From contig NC_089742.1 of NCBI RefSeq assembly GCF_040412425.1, positions 79,822,924 through 79,886,923 on the forward strand: DNA of 64,000 bases, written 5' to 3'. The notes under the pieces were generated by a model. It was not told the origin of the DNA, made no database searches, and saw only the letters and a list, made by a program, of their open reading frames with translations. Below are positions 1-11,454 of the stretch, one piece after another; position 1 is the first letter of the stretch; the number at the start of each line of letters is the position of its first letter. A program made the position numbers and the translations under genes. Source of the DNA: Macrobrachium rosenbergii. Taxonomy: Eukaryota > Arthropoda > Malacostraca > Decapoda > Palaemonidae.

Positions 1-1768
1 GTACATAATATGGCATAAAGATGCAATGTTAGAAAATTCTCCTCCTCTGTGAGCCAATACATAGGATAGGACAGACAAATTTACACAATATCGCAAGTGA
101 ACTGTAACAGTGTTAATTTCATTATTTGCCTTTTACATTAGCATAAATCAGGCCAATAAGGACGTCATGTGTCCATCCCTTTATATCTTGAACGGCCCCG
201 TAGTAAGAGAAAAGCATAACAAATTCGTTTTCCGTCTTTATAACTTAAAATAACTTGCATCTGTGGTATATTAAGTTAAAACTTATATTCCCACATTAGC
301 TCCATTCGTTTTGTAAGAGGAATTTGAGTGTTTTGTGCTTTTTCTTTATTGTACTAAACATTGCAGGGTCGGGAGGTTGTGTATTCCTCCGCCAGTCGGT
401 CTCCCACATTTTGAATCTAGTAGGGCGTTGTGTTTGAATCATCAGCTGTGTGATCATGTAACCGGTCTGACATTTTGGGGAACGGGTTGCCTGCGAGCCA
501 GTGGCCGCCATCTTAAAACCTTGTTGTTAGTGTTTGTTATTGTTTACCTGTGTGCCGTCACAAGTCACAGTAGTGACTGCCTCATCTGCTCCACTTAGCG
601 AACTACTTTGTCTCACGCATTGCCATACTCACAAAATCTTAGAGAAGAAATATACTTCAATATTATAGGGAACTAGGTATAGTTTTTAATACAACAGATA
701 AAAAAGAAAGTAATTTAGTCGGGGAATAACTTATTTAGGAAATTTAACAAAAAAGTTCCTACACAAAATACAATTTTGCAGGAATTATATAAAAAGGAAA
801 AAGAACTTCACCATTTAACCATACTTATCAGTATAAGACGTAAGATCCAATGGTAGTAGGGCAAAGTTAAGATTGCTAAGACAATCCATTACTAACATAG
901 CCTGAGTACAGGAATATTTCAAAAGAAGAAACCTGCTAGTGCGCATTTACAATTTTACTTATTTACTCAGGCAGTGCAAACTTCACTTGCTGGATACTTT
1001 TCTTTCCTCTCTCCCTCTCTCCCACTTCTTTTATCCGTTCACGGAAGCGTTCAAGATATCTCCAAAGTGTACGTGCACCGTCTTCACTGCAAGAAACGGG
1101 CTGACTTAGGAATAACTAATTAAAATAAAACAAAGAAAAAGAAACACTTCTGTCCCACAGATAGGTCAGGACAAGTTAAGCTTAGGCTAATCGCAGTTAT
1201 AGAAAATTGTCGGTCACGAGTGGGGTCTTTTATCCAGACCTAAGCATAAAATTAGCTTTCCTCACTCCACTTGAAAAGGAAGTAGCAGCAGCTGACTAGG
1301 AACTAGTCACCCACGAGGCCAAAGCAACCAAAATTTATTTTCCTTTTCCACAGTGCCACTAATCTGAGTCACTGTCACAAACTGAATAGCTTACCTATCT
1401 CTTTCTTCTTACCTTCCCTTTTTCTCCTACTTACAGTTACACTCTGCTTGGGCAGAGTGCATTTTCCCCTCGGTACAATTAGTTGTACTCAAGTCAAGTG
1501 TTAATTCCTAGGAACGTACTGGCACCATAGTGCCACCAAAGAAAAAAATAAGAAGAAAAAAAAGGGTCCTTTTGTGACCACATAAGCTACACCTGTACCT
1601 AGAGATACAGAATGATATCAGTGTGACCTTTGCACGACACACTCAGCCACAGTGCCACCTTATTGAAAAGGTGCCACACTACTGAAGTGTCACCCAAATC
1701 TGAGGACACTTCCTCACTTCCCAAGTACGTCCAGTCAACCCAAATAAACGCCCTTATGTACCTGAACC
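1..1768 (+). other. Leader of Family-1 copy A
   Basis: Untranslated leader upstream of gag. It aligns by eye with the reverse complement of the copy C leader (40073-42385), including the stretch at 1130-1300 that matches 40540-40700. Short open frames here are not shared between copies and I do not call them genes. A leader of more than 1.7 kb is long for a Gypsy-like element. Confidence 0.7.
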
Positions 1769-4243
1769 ATGGCAACAGACAATTACAGAGCCTTCATGGG
1801 TCTGGCGAAGGAGGCAAGTCTCTTGGGACCAGAATTCACCAAGTGAGTCAAGGAACAGCTGGATGACTTGGCCAAGCAAGAGAAGGAAGAAAGACTGGAA
1901 TGGCGGAATTATGAAACCGAACATAGGAGGCATGAAGAAGAACAGAGGAGGTATGAAGAAGAACAAAGGCAGCTGGAAGATGCAAGAGAAGAACAGAGAA
2001 GGCAGCATGAATTAGCCCTCAAAGAAAAGGAGCTCGAGCTGGAGGAGGCAAGAAAGGAAAATGCTGAAGCTATGGCTATCCAACAAGCCTCCAACCCCAC
2101 ACCTGCTGCACCAAATACTCCGATCTTAAGCATTAATTCCCTAGTCCCCAAGTGGACAGAGGAAGAGCCAGGAGCATGGTTGGAGGAAATAGAGTCACTC
2201 TTTGAGAACTACAACACCACCGAGATAGAGTGCCTTAGTGCTCACCAAGCACATGGAAAGAAAAGGTAAGGCAGCCCTCCTCTCACTGGAGAAGGGTTAG
2301 AGAGACGGGGCATGGTAGAAGTTCGTAGGGTCAGTGAGGGCCTGTGAATTAACCCCAGAGAAATGGAGACAGCGGTTCTGAGGTCTTGCCAAGGAAGTCG
2401 GCTGGTCTTGGACTGAATGGGCCTGTCACAAAGACAGTCTGGTACTTGCTAGTTCGACTCCCTGTCGTTCACTACCTTCGAGAGACCTATTCAATCGGAC
2501 CATGCTGGAGGATCTTTTCCAATGTGTACCTGGGCCCTTTGCTGTGTATCTCAGTGATAGGCAGCCCACCACACTGATGGAAGTCTGCCTTATGGCCAGT
2601 TCATGGTTAACCTACAACCAGTCCCACAGCACATCTCAGCAGTGCATAGTGCCACCTGGGTACCTCTCAGGCTCGACTCAACCGAAGAACAGACTGCCTA
2701 GCAAGCCTATGTGCACCCACGGTAATAAGTTAGGGCATGCTGAATCTGACTGCTGCTACAAGTTGGGCAACAATGAGCAGCCTCCTCCTAATAGCCAGAA
2801 CTCTGCTCCCTTTATGTCCACTCAACACTCTCCATCAACAGTCATCTCAGGTCACCAAGCCATCTACAAAAGGCTCTTGCCGATCCTGTGGCACTACCGG
2901 CCATTATAGCGCTGGACAGCTGGCCTGCCCAAATCATGTCCCAGCCACCAGGTTCATGAGCCTCATTAGCACCTCATTCTCTGTGGCCTGGCCGCAGAAG
3001 ATACTTCACCCGAGAGGCTGGATACCCAGTTTATCTCAGTGGCACCCTTAATGGTTCTGGCCTGCCCATGGCCCTTCCATTCATGGTAGACACTGCAGCC
3101 GATGTTAGCCTCTTTTCCAGGGCCCAAGTGCCAGCCAATGCCATGGTTGACGAACAAACTTAGTGGGAGATGAAATGGATAGAGGGCCACACTACAACCA
3201 TTCTCACAGTCAAGTTCCAGGTCACAACACCTTGGGGCACGCTTACCTCACCAGCCTTGGCATGGTGAGTGGAATTCAGCCCGAGTGAATTTCCTGTTAG
3301 GTCGGGACCTTCTCTGGAAAGCCCTTCCCAATGCCACTTGCAGCCACACTACCTCCTCCACTGTAGGATCACCATATCAAGGCACAGCCACTTTGACTGG
3401 CATGCCACCCCAAGAAGAAGAACCACCTTCCACCCACAGAAGTGGCCAGCAGAAGGGGCCACACAAAGCAATTCTAGGCCTAGTCCTCCCTCCCACGAAA
3501 GAACAGCCAGCAACGAGGTCCTCCCTCTCTTGAAGGGACATTCAGGAGAAGCAGTACTGCTGTAGGATGTGCAAGAGGACAGGCCACTCCACTAATTGGG
3601 AGGGCTGCCCAAATAAGCAATGCCCAGTGGATGCTCCAGCTCCAGACTCTCCAAGAGGCTTTGACCTCCAGCTGGGACAGGAATTCTGTCTCAGCCCAAC
3701 TCAAGCCATCCGCGAGGTATTGCATCTCCGGTGCCTTGTCAGGCATGCCTGACCAACAATCGCTGCCAGTGTCACTTGCGAGCTCTGAGTAGTGCCATGT
3801 TCCGTCCGTCTCAGACGTTCAGCCACCACTCGAAGAGGACCCTGTGCCAGATCCAAATCATGAGACGTATCCTCCTCCGGGAAGTCCAGGACCCGTCACT
3901 GCACTAATCTTAGCAACCTGTGAGCCTCTGACACACGACATTTCTTCCTCACCAAATCCTATCCCAGAGGATGAACCCTGGTGGATCAAACTGCTACACC
4001 TTCCTGGGGAGCCCAGGACCTGGCCTCCTGGACACAGGTGTCAGAGACTGCTCTTGTTCCAGTTGTCGCAGCAGCCAGAGTGGGGAGCCCTTCTGTAGCC
4101 TCTGAGGTTACCCAGACTTCATACCGGCTAGCCCCTCTGGCCTTTCCCCAGAGCCGGTGCCCTCATCACCTACTAGGACTGACATAGATAGGCCTTGGAG
4201 GAACCTGAACATGAAGAAGAAGGGGCAGAAGAGGGCCAAGTAG
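1769..4243 (+). pseudogene. Broken gag-protease gene of Family-1 copy A
   Basis: The start is the ATG at 1769, the same start context seen in copies B (29954) and C (40072). Domains in order: a charged Glu/Arg/Lys coiled coil (about 1868-2080); a capsid region with 'VPKWTEEEPGAWLEEIESL' and a SCAN-like helical part ('LFQCVPGPFAVYL'); a CCHC knuckle that has lost its second Cys ('CTHGNKLGHAESDC', about 2710); a variant knuckle with an H-to-C gap of seven ('CRSCGTTGHYSAG', about 2880); a retropepsin with 'VDTAADVSL' (about 3087) and 'LLGRDLL' (about 3293); then another knuckle 'CRMCKRTGHSTNWEGC' (about 3567). An in-frame TGA near 1843 replaces a Trp kept in copy C, and several frameshifts follow. 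The end is uncertain; an acidic tail could run to about 4340. Confidence 0.75.
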
Positions 4244-4983
4244 TTGCTAGAGCCATGAGCTCATCCTGGCGCTCGTGCCCTCTTGGCACAGTGCCTTTCC
4301 ATCTCAGAGTGATCCTGGCTCCTGCCCAGAGGAGGTAGCCAGCGTGATCTCTGTCATATTAACAGCCTAGATCAGATTGAGTACATCGTAACAGTAACCT
4401 TGTCACTTACACCCTACAATGAGCAGCAGTAACCACATAAGTATATCGTAATTGCGAAGCCAGTCATCCTAACTATTGTGAATAGAGCCACTGAGCTCAT
4501 GACATACCTCAGTTGAGGCAGTCATTTATCATATGAGGCAAACCTCACATGATAAATGCAGGTTATATTTTTGTTTGCTGTTATCGCAAATTCTATTGTA
4601 AGTTATTGTATACTTGTAAGATTGTAACTTAGCTAGTTCATTGTCTCTTATGTTGGTGCTACAGCAGTGTTCTAATAGGTTATGTCATAGGAGATACCAT
4701 TGAATGTACCATTTGGCTAGGACTGAATGTCATGGATCCTCAGAGGCAGGACGTAAATAACCGTAAGCACCTGTAAAGTAGTGTTAGCAATCTGTAGAAG
4801 TAAGTGATTAAAGCACATATCCCTTTCTAGAGTCAGGTAGATCCCCAGCTAGTTTGATTGCAGGGACAAATCTGTTCAGGAAAAGAGTAAAGTAATCGAG
4901 ACGAGACAGCTTGCTTAGTACAGACCTTCACACCTGAAAGGGAGTCAAGGCCTTTCTAAGGGGAGCTCTTACAAATATTATAC
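4244..4983 (+). other. 3' noncoding stretch and purine tract, copy A
   Basis: No coding signal seen. The stretch is conserved in copies B (21637-22447) and C (34255-35050). A purine-rich run at 4959-4966 may act as the polypurine tract, although about 16 bases separate it from the first TG of the LTR. This is where the pol domains would be expected in a normal Gypsy element, and none is present. Confidence 0.6.
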
Positions 4984-5361
4984 TGTTCTGACCTCTCTTC
5001 CATGATTTAATAGAAATATAAACAAAAACAAAGAAAAGAAAGCACCAAAAAGCTTTCTCTGTGTAAAGCAGGTGGGGGAGGGAAGCCAGAGAGCTGGCTG
5101 TTGTGTTTCAAAACCCCAACCATCATCGATGGATTTGAAGTTTAGTTTAGGGATCTATCCAACAGGTAGGTTTTACTAGGGCCACCTTTAGTTAGGGTAT
5201 ACCTTAAAGCTCACTTTACTATGACCTTCGACCTGGCAGTTTTTGTCATTTTCAGGCTACCCATAGTCCATTAAGTGGGAGGAGTCTTCCAAGCAAACCC
5301 CATGCATGTTTGACCCAACTCTAGGAGCCCATCGTTACCCTGGAGTGAGAGCACAAGCACC

Positions 5362-5434
<73 letters not shown>

Positions 5435-6285
5435 CTCCCTTTGTCCTTTAACCCTCTTGTGGAACAGATCGGGGAAATTGCCTGTGAACGGACCCAGGGC
5501 TTCTGATGCAATTGATCACTGCATTATCTACTGTAAGTCCGAAGATGACAATTACTCCCAGTTCCTCCCTTTAGATCTCCCCCTTATTTTCTATTTCAAG
5601 TTTCTCTCTTAACAGTCACTGACTAAGGAAATCCTAGTAAAACCATATCCCATTTATGAAGTCAATTATATGAAGTACAATTAGTGTTGCCCAGTGAGAT
5701 TGCATAAAGTATCCTCCACGGTGTTAACATAATATCCTTGATTTAAGATACACCCCTTGCAGTCAATTAATAATAAGTGAGAAGTCCAGGAATTCAAGTG
5801 TTATCTGGATACCTCTCTTCCAGAATCAAGCACACCTTGGAACCTGGTCATAATCTTGTTTGGGGAAGGATTAGCAAGAATATACTCGATTCCGGCGCTT
5901 AGGATTGCTCATATGAGCATTGCAAGAGTTTTCTCAGCTGCTGCATCATCCCTAATGTATGCTGAAATATTGTATGTCTGAAGTGGGACGAAGTTGGAGC
6001 TGTTATTAGCTCCTGTAAGATTGCTTATTTCATTCATTTTTTTTTTATTAAACTAGATGGTTGAGTAATGTGGTTTTATTTAATTCAAGTGTTCAGAATA
6101 AATTGATATATTCAGTTTCCTAGTTTCAACTGGCAACTGAATCTAATTAAGTTACTTTTCTGTCTTTTCTGTTAACTTTTAGCCTTAATTGATAGGATTA
6201 TGTGGGTCTTAGGTAAAGCAAGGCTACATAAATCACTGTAATTAATGATTAAACTTATCAGCCAAATGACCCACATACCTCTAAT
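4984..6285 (+). repeat. 3' LTR of Family-1 copy A
   Basis: Begins TGTTCTGACC and aligns in reverse complement with the copy C 3' LTR (33099-34254), for example around 5640-5730 and 6180-6280. The terminal bases have drifted into TA-rich sequence, so the exact right end is uncertain. It contains a (TC)n tract at 5363-5429 that is absent from the other copies and explains part of its greater length. Confidence 0.65.
5363..5429. repeat. (TC)n microsatellite
   Basis: About 33 uninterrupted TC units inside the copy A LTR. It produces a spurious Ser-Leu repeat frame. Confidence 0.98.
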
Positions 6286-6298
6286 ATATATGTGTGTG

Positions 6299-6306
<8 letters not shown>

Positions 6307-6375
<69 letters not shown>
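6307..6375. repeat. (TA)n tract 1, between copy A and PLE-1
   Basis: A nearly pure TA run starting after a short TG-rich lead-in. The left neighbour is the end of the copy A LTR; the right neighbour is the inverted arm of PLE-1. Confidence 0.97.
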
Positions 6376-6378
<3 letters not shown>

Positions 6379-7935
6379 ACATTACCAAGGTGAAAAATAA
6401 GAAACAGGATGTAGGTCCTGACCGGTTTCAACTTTTATTTCCAAGCCATTGACGAAGGACTGTTAACGAGTATGAGAAGTCACAAATATATACTACAGGA
6501 ACAGTACTGACGAACATACACAACCATATCGTTAGAAACTACATATCCCCCCTCAGGCCGGTGTCAAGGTAGGAGTGGCCTTCAAAACTCATTTGGCTAA
6601 AAATCACAATATACTCTCAGGGGACAATGCTGATAAACAAACCATACGTGACCTCAAGATCCACACCTGACAGGTGTAAATAACTTTTTTGCCAGGTTAA
6701 ATCAATTAGTACCATCAATTAAATTCACTATGGAAATGGGAAATGATGGGTGCTTACCTTTTTTGGATATCCTCATACGAAGAAATAGTAATGGGTTTAA
6801 ATATAGTGTGATAGAAAACCAACTAATATTTCTTCCTATGTGCATTTCTATTCTGGACAAAGCAATAAGGTTAAAAAGTCAGTGTTTTCATCTATGTTTT
6901 TAAGAGCATTACGTGTATGTAGCCCTGAATATATTGATGATGAAATAGATAAGATTAGGAATGCAGGCAAGAAATTGAAATATCCTGATAGCGTATTAAA
7001 CAGTGCTTTTGAAGCCTGCAAAAAGACAATGTATCAAAACCAAAAGAACCTTACAACACAAAAAAATTTGCTTGTTCTGCCTTATAATAATAATATGAAA
7101 GATATCCTCATCTTCTTAAGAATTTTGGTGTTAATGTCGCATTTAAGAACAATAAAACAATGAAAAATGTACTTATCAAGAACTCCCTGACAATACTAAA
7201 GGGTGTGTATATAAAATTCCGTGTAAGTCTTGTAACAACTTTTATATTGGCCAAACAGGGAAAGCACTGGAAAAAGAATTGAACAGCATAGGAAATGTGT
7301 GAGATATGCACAAGGGAACAGTGGTATATTTGTACATGTTAGTGGGAACAATCATGCTATCAACTCGGAAGGGGCAAAAAGGATTGTATATTCTAATAAT
7401 ACACTGGAAAGGAATATCATTGAATCTAACTTTATAAAAGAAAGTTACAACCATAATATGAATATCAGTCAAGGGATGTATAAACTTGATCCTTTAATAT
7501 CAAAAGAAATTTGTAAATTGTTTAAATTTTAAGGTAGGCAGTAGAGATGTATGAAAATAGGATTATCATATTTGTAAACACAGTACAGGGTAGCAGTAGT
7601 ATTGAGTTTCCAAACTCTGCCTCCCTGACACCTGTCAGGTGTGGATCTTGCGGCCGTGTATGGTTTGTTTATCAGCATTGTCCCCTGAGAGTATATTGTG
7701 ATTTTTAGCCAAATGAGTTTTGAAGGCCACTCCTCCCTCGACACCGGCCTGAGGGGGGATATGTAGTCTCTAACGGTACGGCTGTGTATGTTCGTCAGTA
7801 CTGTTCCTGTAGTATATATATTTGTGACTTCTCATACTCTGTTACAGTCCTTCGTCAATGGCTTAGAAATAAAGTTGAAACCGGTCAGGACCTACATCCT
7901 GTTTCTTATTTTTCACCTGTGGTAATGTGTGATAA
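6376..7935 (+). mobile_element. PLE-1: 5'-truncated Penelope-like element with inverted ends
   Basis: The 3' part of a Penelope-like retroelement, bounded by inverted repeats of about 310 bp (6375-6684 against 7628-7934), which match closely in reverse complement. The body encodes the end of the reverse transcriptase and a GIY-YIG endonuclease. A tail-derived inverted segment at the 5' end is a known feature of this class. (TA)n tracts flank both sides (6307-6375 and 7962-8038). It is a different, shorter relative of PLE-2. Confidence 0.85.
6722..7532 (+). pseudogene. PLE-1 reverse transcriptase C-terminus and GIY-YIG endonuclease
   Basis: The reading begins near 'MGNDGCLPFLDILIRR', a late RT block, and continues through 'SSMFLRALRVCSPEYID', which is shared with PLE-2 ('SGMFLRALRVCSPQFID'). 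After frame changes around 7150-7270 a GIY-YIG domain follows: '[19 protein letters not shown]', the Arg/His segment 'KRIEQH', and the late Glu in 'LERNIIES', ending at TAA 7530-7532. The fingers and palm of RT are missing, so it cannot encode an active polymerase. In this family the nuclease nicks DNA for target-primed reverse transcription. Confidence 0.85.
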
Positions 7936-7957
7936 ATAAATCATGTACACAAGTGAT

Positions 7958-7961
<4 letters not shown>

Positions 7962-8038
<77 letters not shown>
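7962..8038. repeat. (TA)n tract 2, between PLE-1 and foldback repeat
   Basis: A TA run with one TG interruption near 8026, lying between the end of PLE-1 and the foldback at 8041. Confidence 0.95.
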
Positions 8039-8040
8039 CG

Positions 8041-8526
<486 letters not shown>

Positions 8527-10675
8527 CTACTAAACTCTTACATGTATGCATATAATATTCATAATTCAAAAAGCGAAATGGCATTATACTGGCTGATAGG
8601 AGGACTCGACCATCACAAATCCTATCATTCGATGTGAAGTTCGGTTTGATCCTGTAAGCTTGGAGCGTTAATCAGGTTTCCAGGTCGTGCTCAGCACGCT
8701 TTCCATATTACTGGCGAACTGCAGCAGAATCATCGATCTCCACGAATCCGTATTTATCTTTGCAAAGGGTCATACTCTCCTTTTATAGCAGGTTCTGTTA
8801 TGAACAAGCCTAAACAAATGTTCAAAATTTCCCATGAAATATCACTTTTCAGGAATAGTCTGTACTCTTGGTCAAATTTCTGTGAGTAAGCTCGGTTTTT
8901 TTCAGGAAGCCATATTTATTCTTTTTCATTATTGACCTAGTAAATGAAAAAACAACAAAGCAAAGTGCCTTTACTACTGTTATCAGGTGAAATTTATTAC
9001 TTATTCTTGTAGAGCGTGTGTCTTTACACAAGCACTTGTGTTTTGAAAAAGACTGCATTTTATTTAATTTCGTTCTTTTCCCGCGGTTTTTACTTGTCGT
9101 TTTACTTGTTACTATTTTTTTATCCGTCAAAATTCTTTGGGTGATATTGTTAATCAGTTTACCGAAAAAGGCAACAGTCAGCCCTAGTAATTCCATTAAC
9201 GGGAAGACTTGAACTCAGATTTCCGCAGCAATAGTTTTCAACTGCATTGTGTAGACATGGTTTTTTTTAAGTAAGCAAATATTGTTTAGCACGAAAGTTA
9301 TACATATCTTGCGTAGATCGGGAAAAGGCACACTGTTATGTATGTTTATTTATTTGTTCTTTTTTTTTTTTTGGGGGTCCGGTTTGGGAAGGGGTGTGCG
9401 AAGGAATGGCGAGTAGTCTGACTAGCCTATATCTGCAGCCGTTTTCATTGCAATCCAAGGTGGGTGCGGAGCAACATGAACAGCGCTGATTACTATTACT
9501 TTTAATGTCGGCCTTGGATTTTATTTACGAGATCCAGGGAAATCAGATACATATTACGTCAGCCATTATCCACGCAAGATAATATTATCAGTGATATAGT
9601 AACAGTGATCACTTCAGTAAATAAATGAATAAAGGAATTCAAATCTGACTTGACATATGATCGGAATCCTTAGTAGGTATATAAGCGGCAAATGCAGTCC
9701 AAATAGAGATGGAATCATTTATTGCACTGCGACAACGACGAAAAACCTCTCCTACTAAATAAACATGACTCAATCAAGTTGCATGGATGCACAAGGCCTC
9801 CTAACTCTCGCATTGCAGAAAGCGAAAGCATTAATGCAATGGCTTTTTGCTGACATCAGACTCCTGCTTGTCTCCAAGTTTGTCAGTGTGCCCATGCCTC
9901 ATTCCTTTTAGAACTCTTAACGAAAACATTATGATGGATGTTAATGAGGTTTTATGAAGCGTCATGCGACATTCATGAATGTCCCCATGGGTACGTCAAG
10001 AAGGATTTGCTTTTCGAAAAAATCAAGGCAAATTTTCATAGTTCCATCTCGAACCACTTTTCTTTTAAATCTTCAGCATTATATTTCTCCTATCTTAATA
10101 TGAACTTATCTTTTGATAACATTTAATATCGCCATAGCCAATATCATCAATATTGCAGTCATCATTACGATATTGGCAATTATTGCCACTTTCAGGTCTG
10201 TTACTACTAACTAGTAATGAGGACCGAACTAGTATTATAATAATAAATAATAAAGAGAATAATGATTACAACAAAATTTAGCTCCAATATCGTTAAAATT
10301 ATTATTATTTTGACCATATTAATTGTTGCTTGTAAGGCAGTTAGAACGTTTCATGATTTTCAGGTTAACGATGCTCAGCAGTCATCATGAATCTTGCTTT
10401 TTGGCTGAGCAAACAAATTTGACTGCTTAATTTTTTGTTATCTGAGATGGGTGGTGGCGTGAAAATCATTAGAAAATCTTAAAGAGGCATGTTAAACGCT
10501 ATTTTTAACCTTCAGAACCTTAGTTGTAGTTCTTGTAGTTTATAGCTGCTTTTTCGTGGCATAGTACTTTTATTTAATAAGCGATAACAAAGAAGCAAGA
10601 CTTCATTTAACTGCCGTAAGCTGATATTAATTAGTACAATATCTTAAACAAAGGAATATATTGTAAGAAGCCTAG
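8527..10675. other. Unassigned AT-rich sequence
   Basis: No motif-bearing frame on either strand and no match by eye to other parts of the window. It holds short homopolymers (for example T-runs near 9360). It could contain host intergenic DNA or old decayed elements. Confidence 0.5.
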
Positions 10676-11130
10676 CGCAAAATTATTTAACTTCTCGAAT
10701 TCTTCACATTTTTTTGGATACACTTGTCACTACAAAGCCTTAAGATCCAAGTGCAAGAAATATGAAGAACTTATGATGTCCAGTAGATGTAAACAAATAC
10801 TTGCGTTACCATAATCACGACGAGGTCACGTTGCTGACCTGATCGTGAGAAGGGTAAAAGTCTATTGCCTCCTACGGACATATTACCTTTTGTTGTTGAT
10901 ATATTTATTAGAGCATATCCAAAAAGTGCCAAGAATTCGAGAAGTTATGAGGGTATTATGGATATTACAATTACATATTTATCTGGTAAAAAGTGACTAG
11001 TAGATTCTACATGTATTTTCAGCCAAAAGAGCAATAAAACAATTGCCCACTTGGCTATGATGGTGAGGATGGATCTATTCCAGCTCTAATAAATATATCT
11101 GAAAACGACAGGTATATGCATCTGAAGAGG
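10676..11130. repeat. Diverged inverted SINE pair, same family as 58735-59740
   Basis: The left half (about 10676-10880) resembles the minus-orientation units at 58800-59000 and 59160-59370, including the decayed tRNA-like part. The right half (about 10915-11130) resembles the plus-orientation unit at 59390-59480, including 'ATTGCCCACTTGGCTA'. The block 'TTCTCGAATTCTTC' at about 10691 is inverted at about 10935. Divergence from the right-hand array looks substantial, so this copy is older. Confidence 0.7.
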
Positions 11131-11140
11131 CATTAGAGGC

Positions 11141-11183
11141 GATCTGTAAAGTTGCGCTTCAGGTTTCAGCAACTTTACAGATC
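11141..11183. repeat. Perfect 15-bp inverted repeat with 13-nt loop
   Basis: GATCTGTAAAGTTGC at 11141-11155 is followed after 13 bases by its exact reverse complement at 11169-11183. It lies just downstream (minus strand) of the transposase fragment and could be a structured end or an element terminus. Confidence 0.9.
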
Positions 11184-11357
11184 ACAAGAGAGCTTAAAGT
11201 CAGGTCCTTTGGCCTTTTTGTGCTCATAGGGGAAACGCTGCCAGATGCCTTGAACTTGGCAACATGCCTTCGCACGGTTCTGGGGTACACACCAGTCTGT
11301 TCGGCAACATCCTTCGTCTGTAAATACTTTATGACATTCTATCACTGACAATGTCAT
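11184..11357 (-). pseudogene. Tc1/IS630-type transposase fragment (helix-turn-helix part)
   Basis: Read on the minus strand with one frame change, this gives 'LQTKDVAEQTGVYPRTVRRH' followed by 'VAKFKASGSVSP', typical of the N-terminal helix-turn-helix that binds inverted ends in Tc1/mariner-like transposases. Only about 55 residues remain; no DDE catalytic domain is nearby. The assignment rests on motif style alone. Confidence 0.5.
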
Positions 11358-11454
11358 CGTGCGATGGCTTATTCACTGGCATAATTGGGTGGGGGGGGAG
11401 GGCGACAAAGGGGCGCAACATAAGGAAAATTAGGTCCAAGAGGCAACGCGCAAA

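Larger units (their letters stand above)
1..6285 (+). mobile_element. Family-1 LTR retrotransposon, copy A (5' LTR outside window)
   Basis: This is one of three copies in the window of the same element; the others are on the minus strand at 20742-32865 and 33099-42474. Positions 208-330 match the reverse complement of about 41450-41640 in copy C, and the 3' part matches both other copies, so the left edge of the window falls inside the long leader. The order seen is leader, gag-protease, a 0.7-kb noncoding stretch, a purine tract, then the 3' LTR. No reverse transcriptase, RNase H or integrase motif is seen anywhere between gag and the LTR. The right end abuts a (TA)n tract. The Gypsy affiliation is inferred from Gag and protease only. 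Confidence 0.8.
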
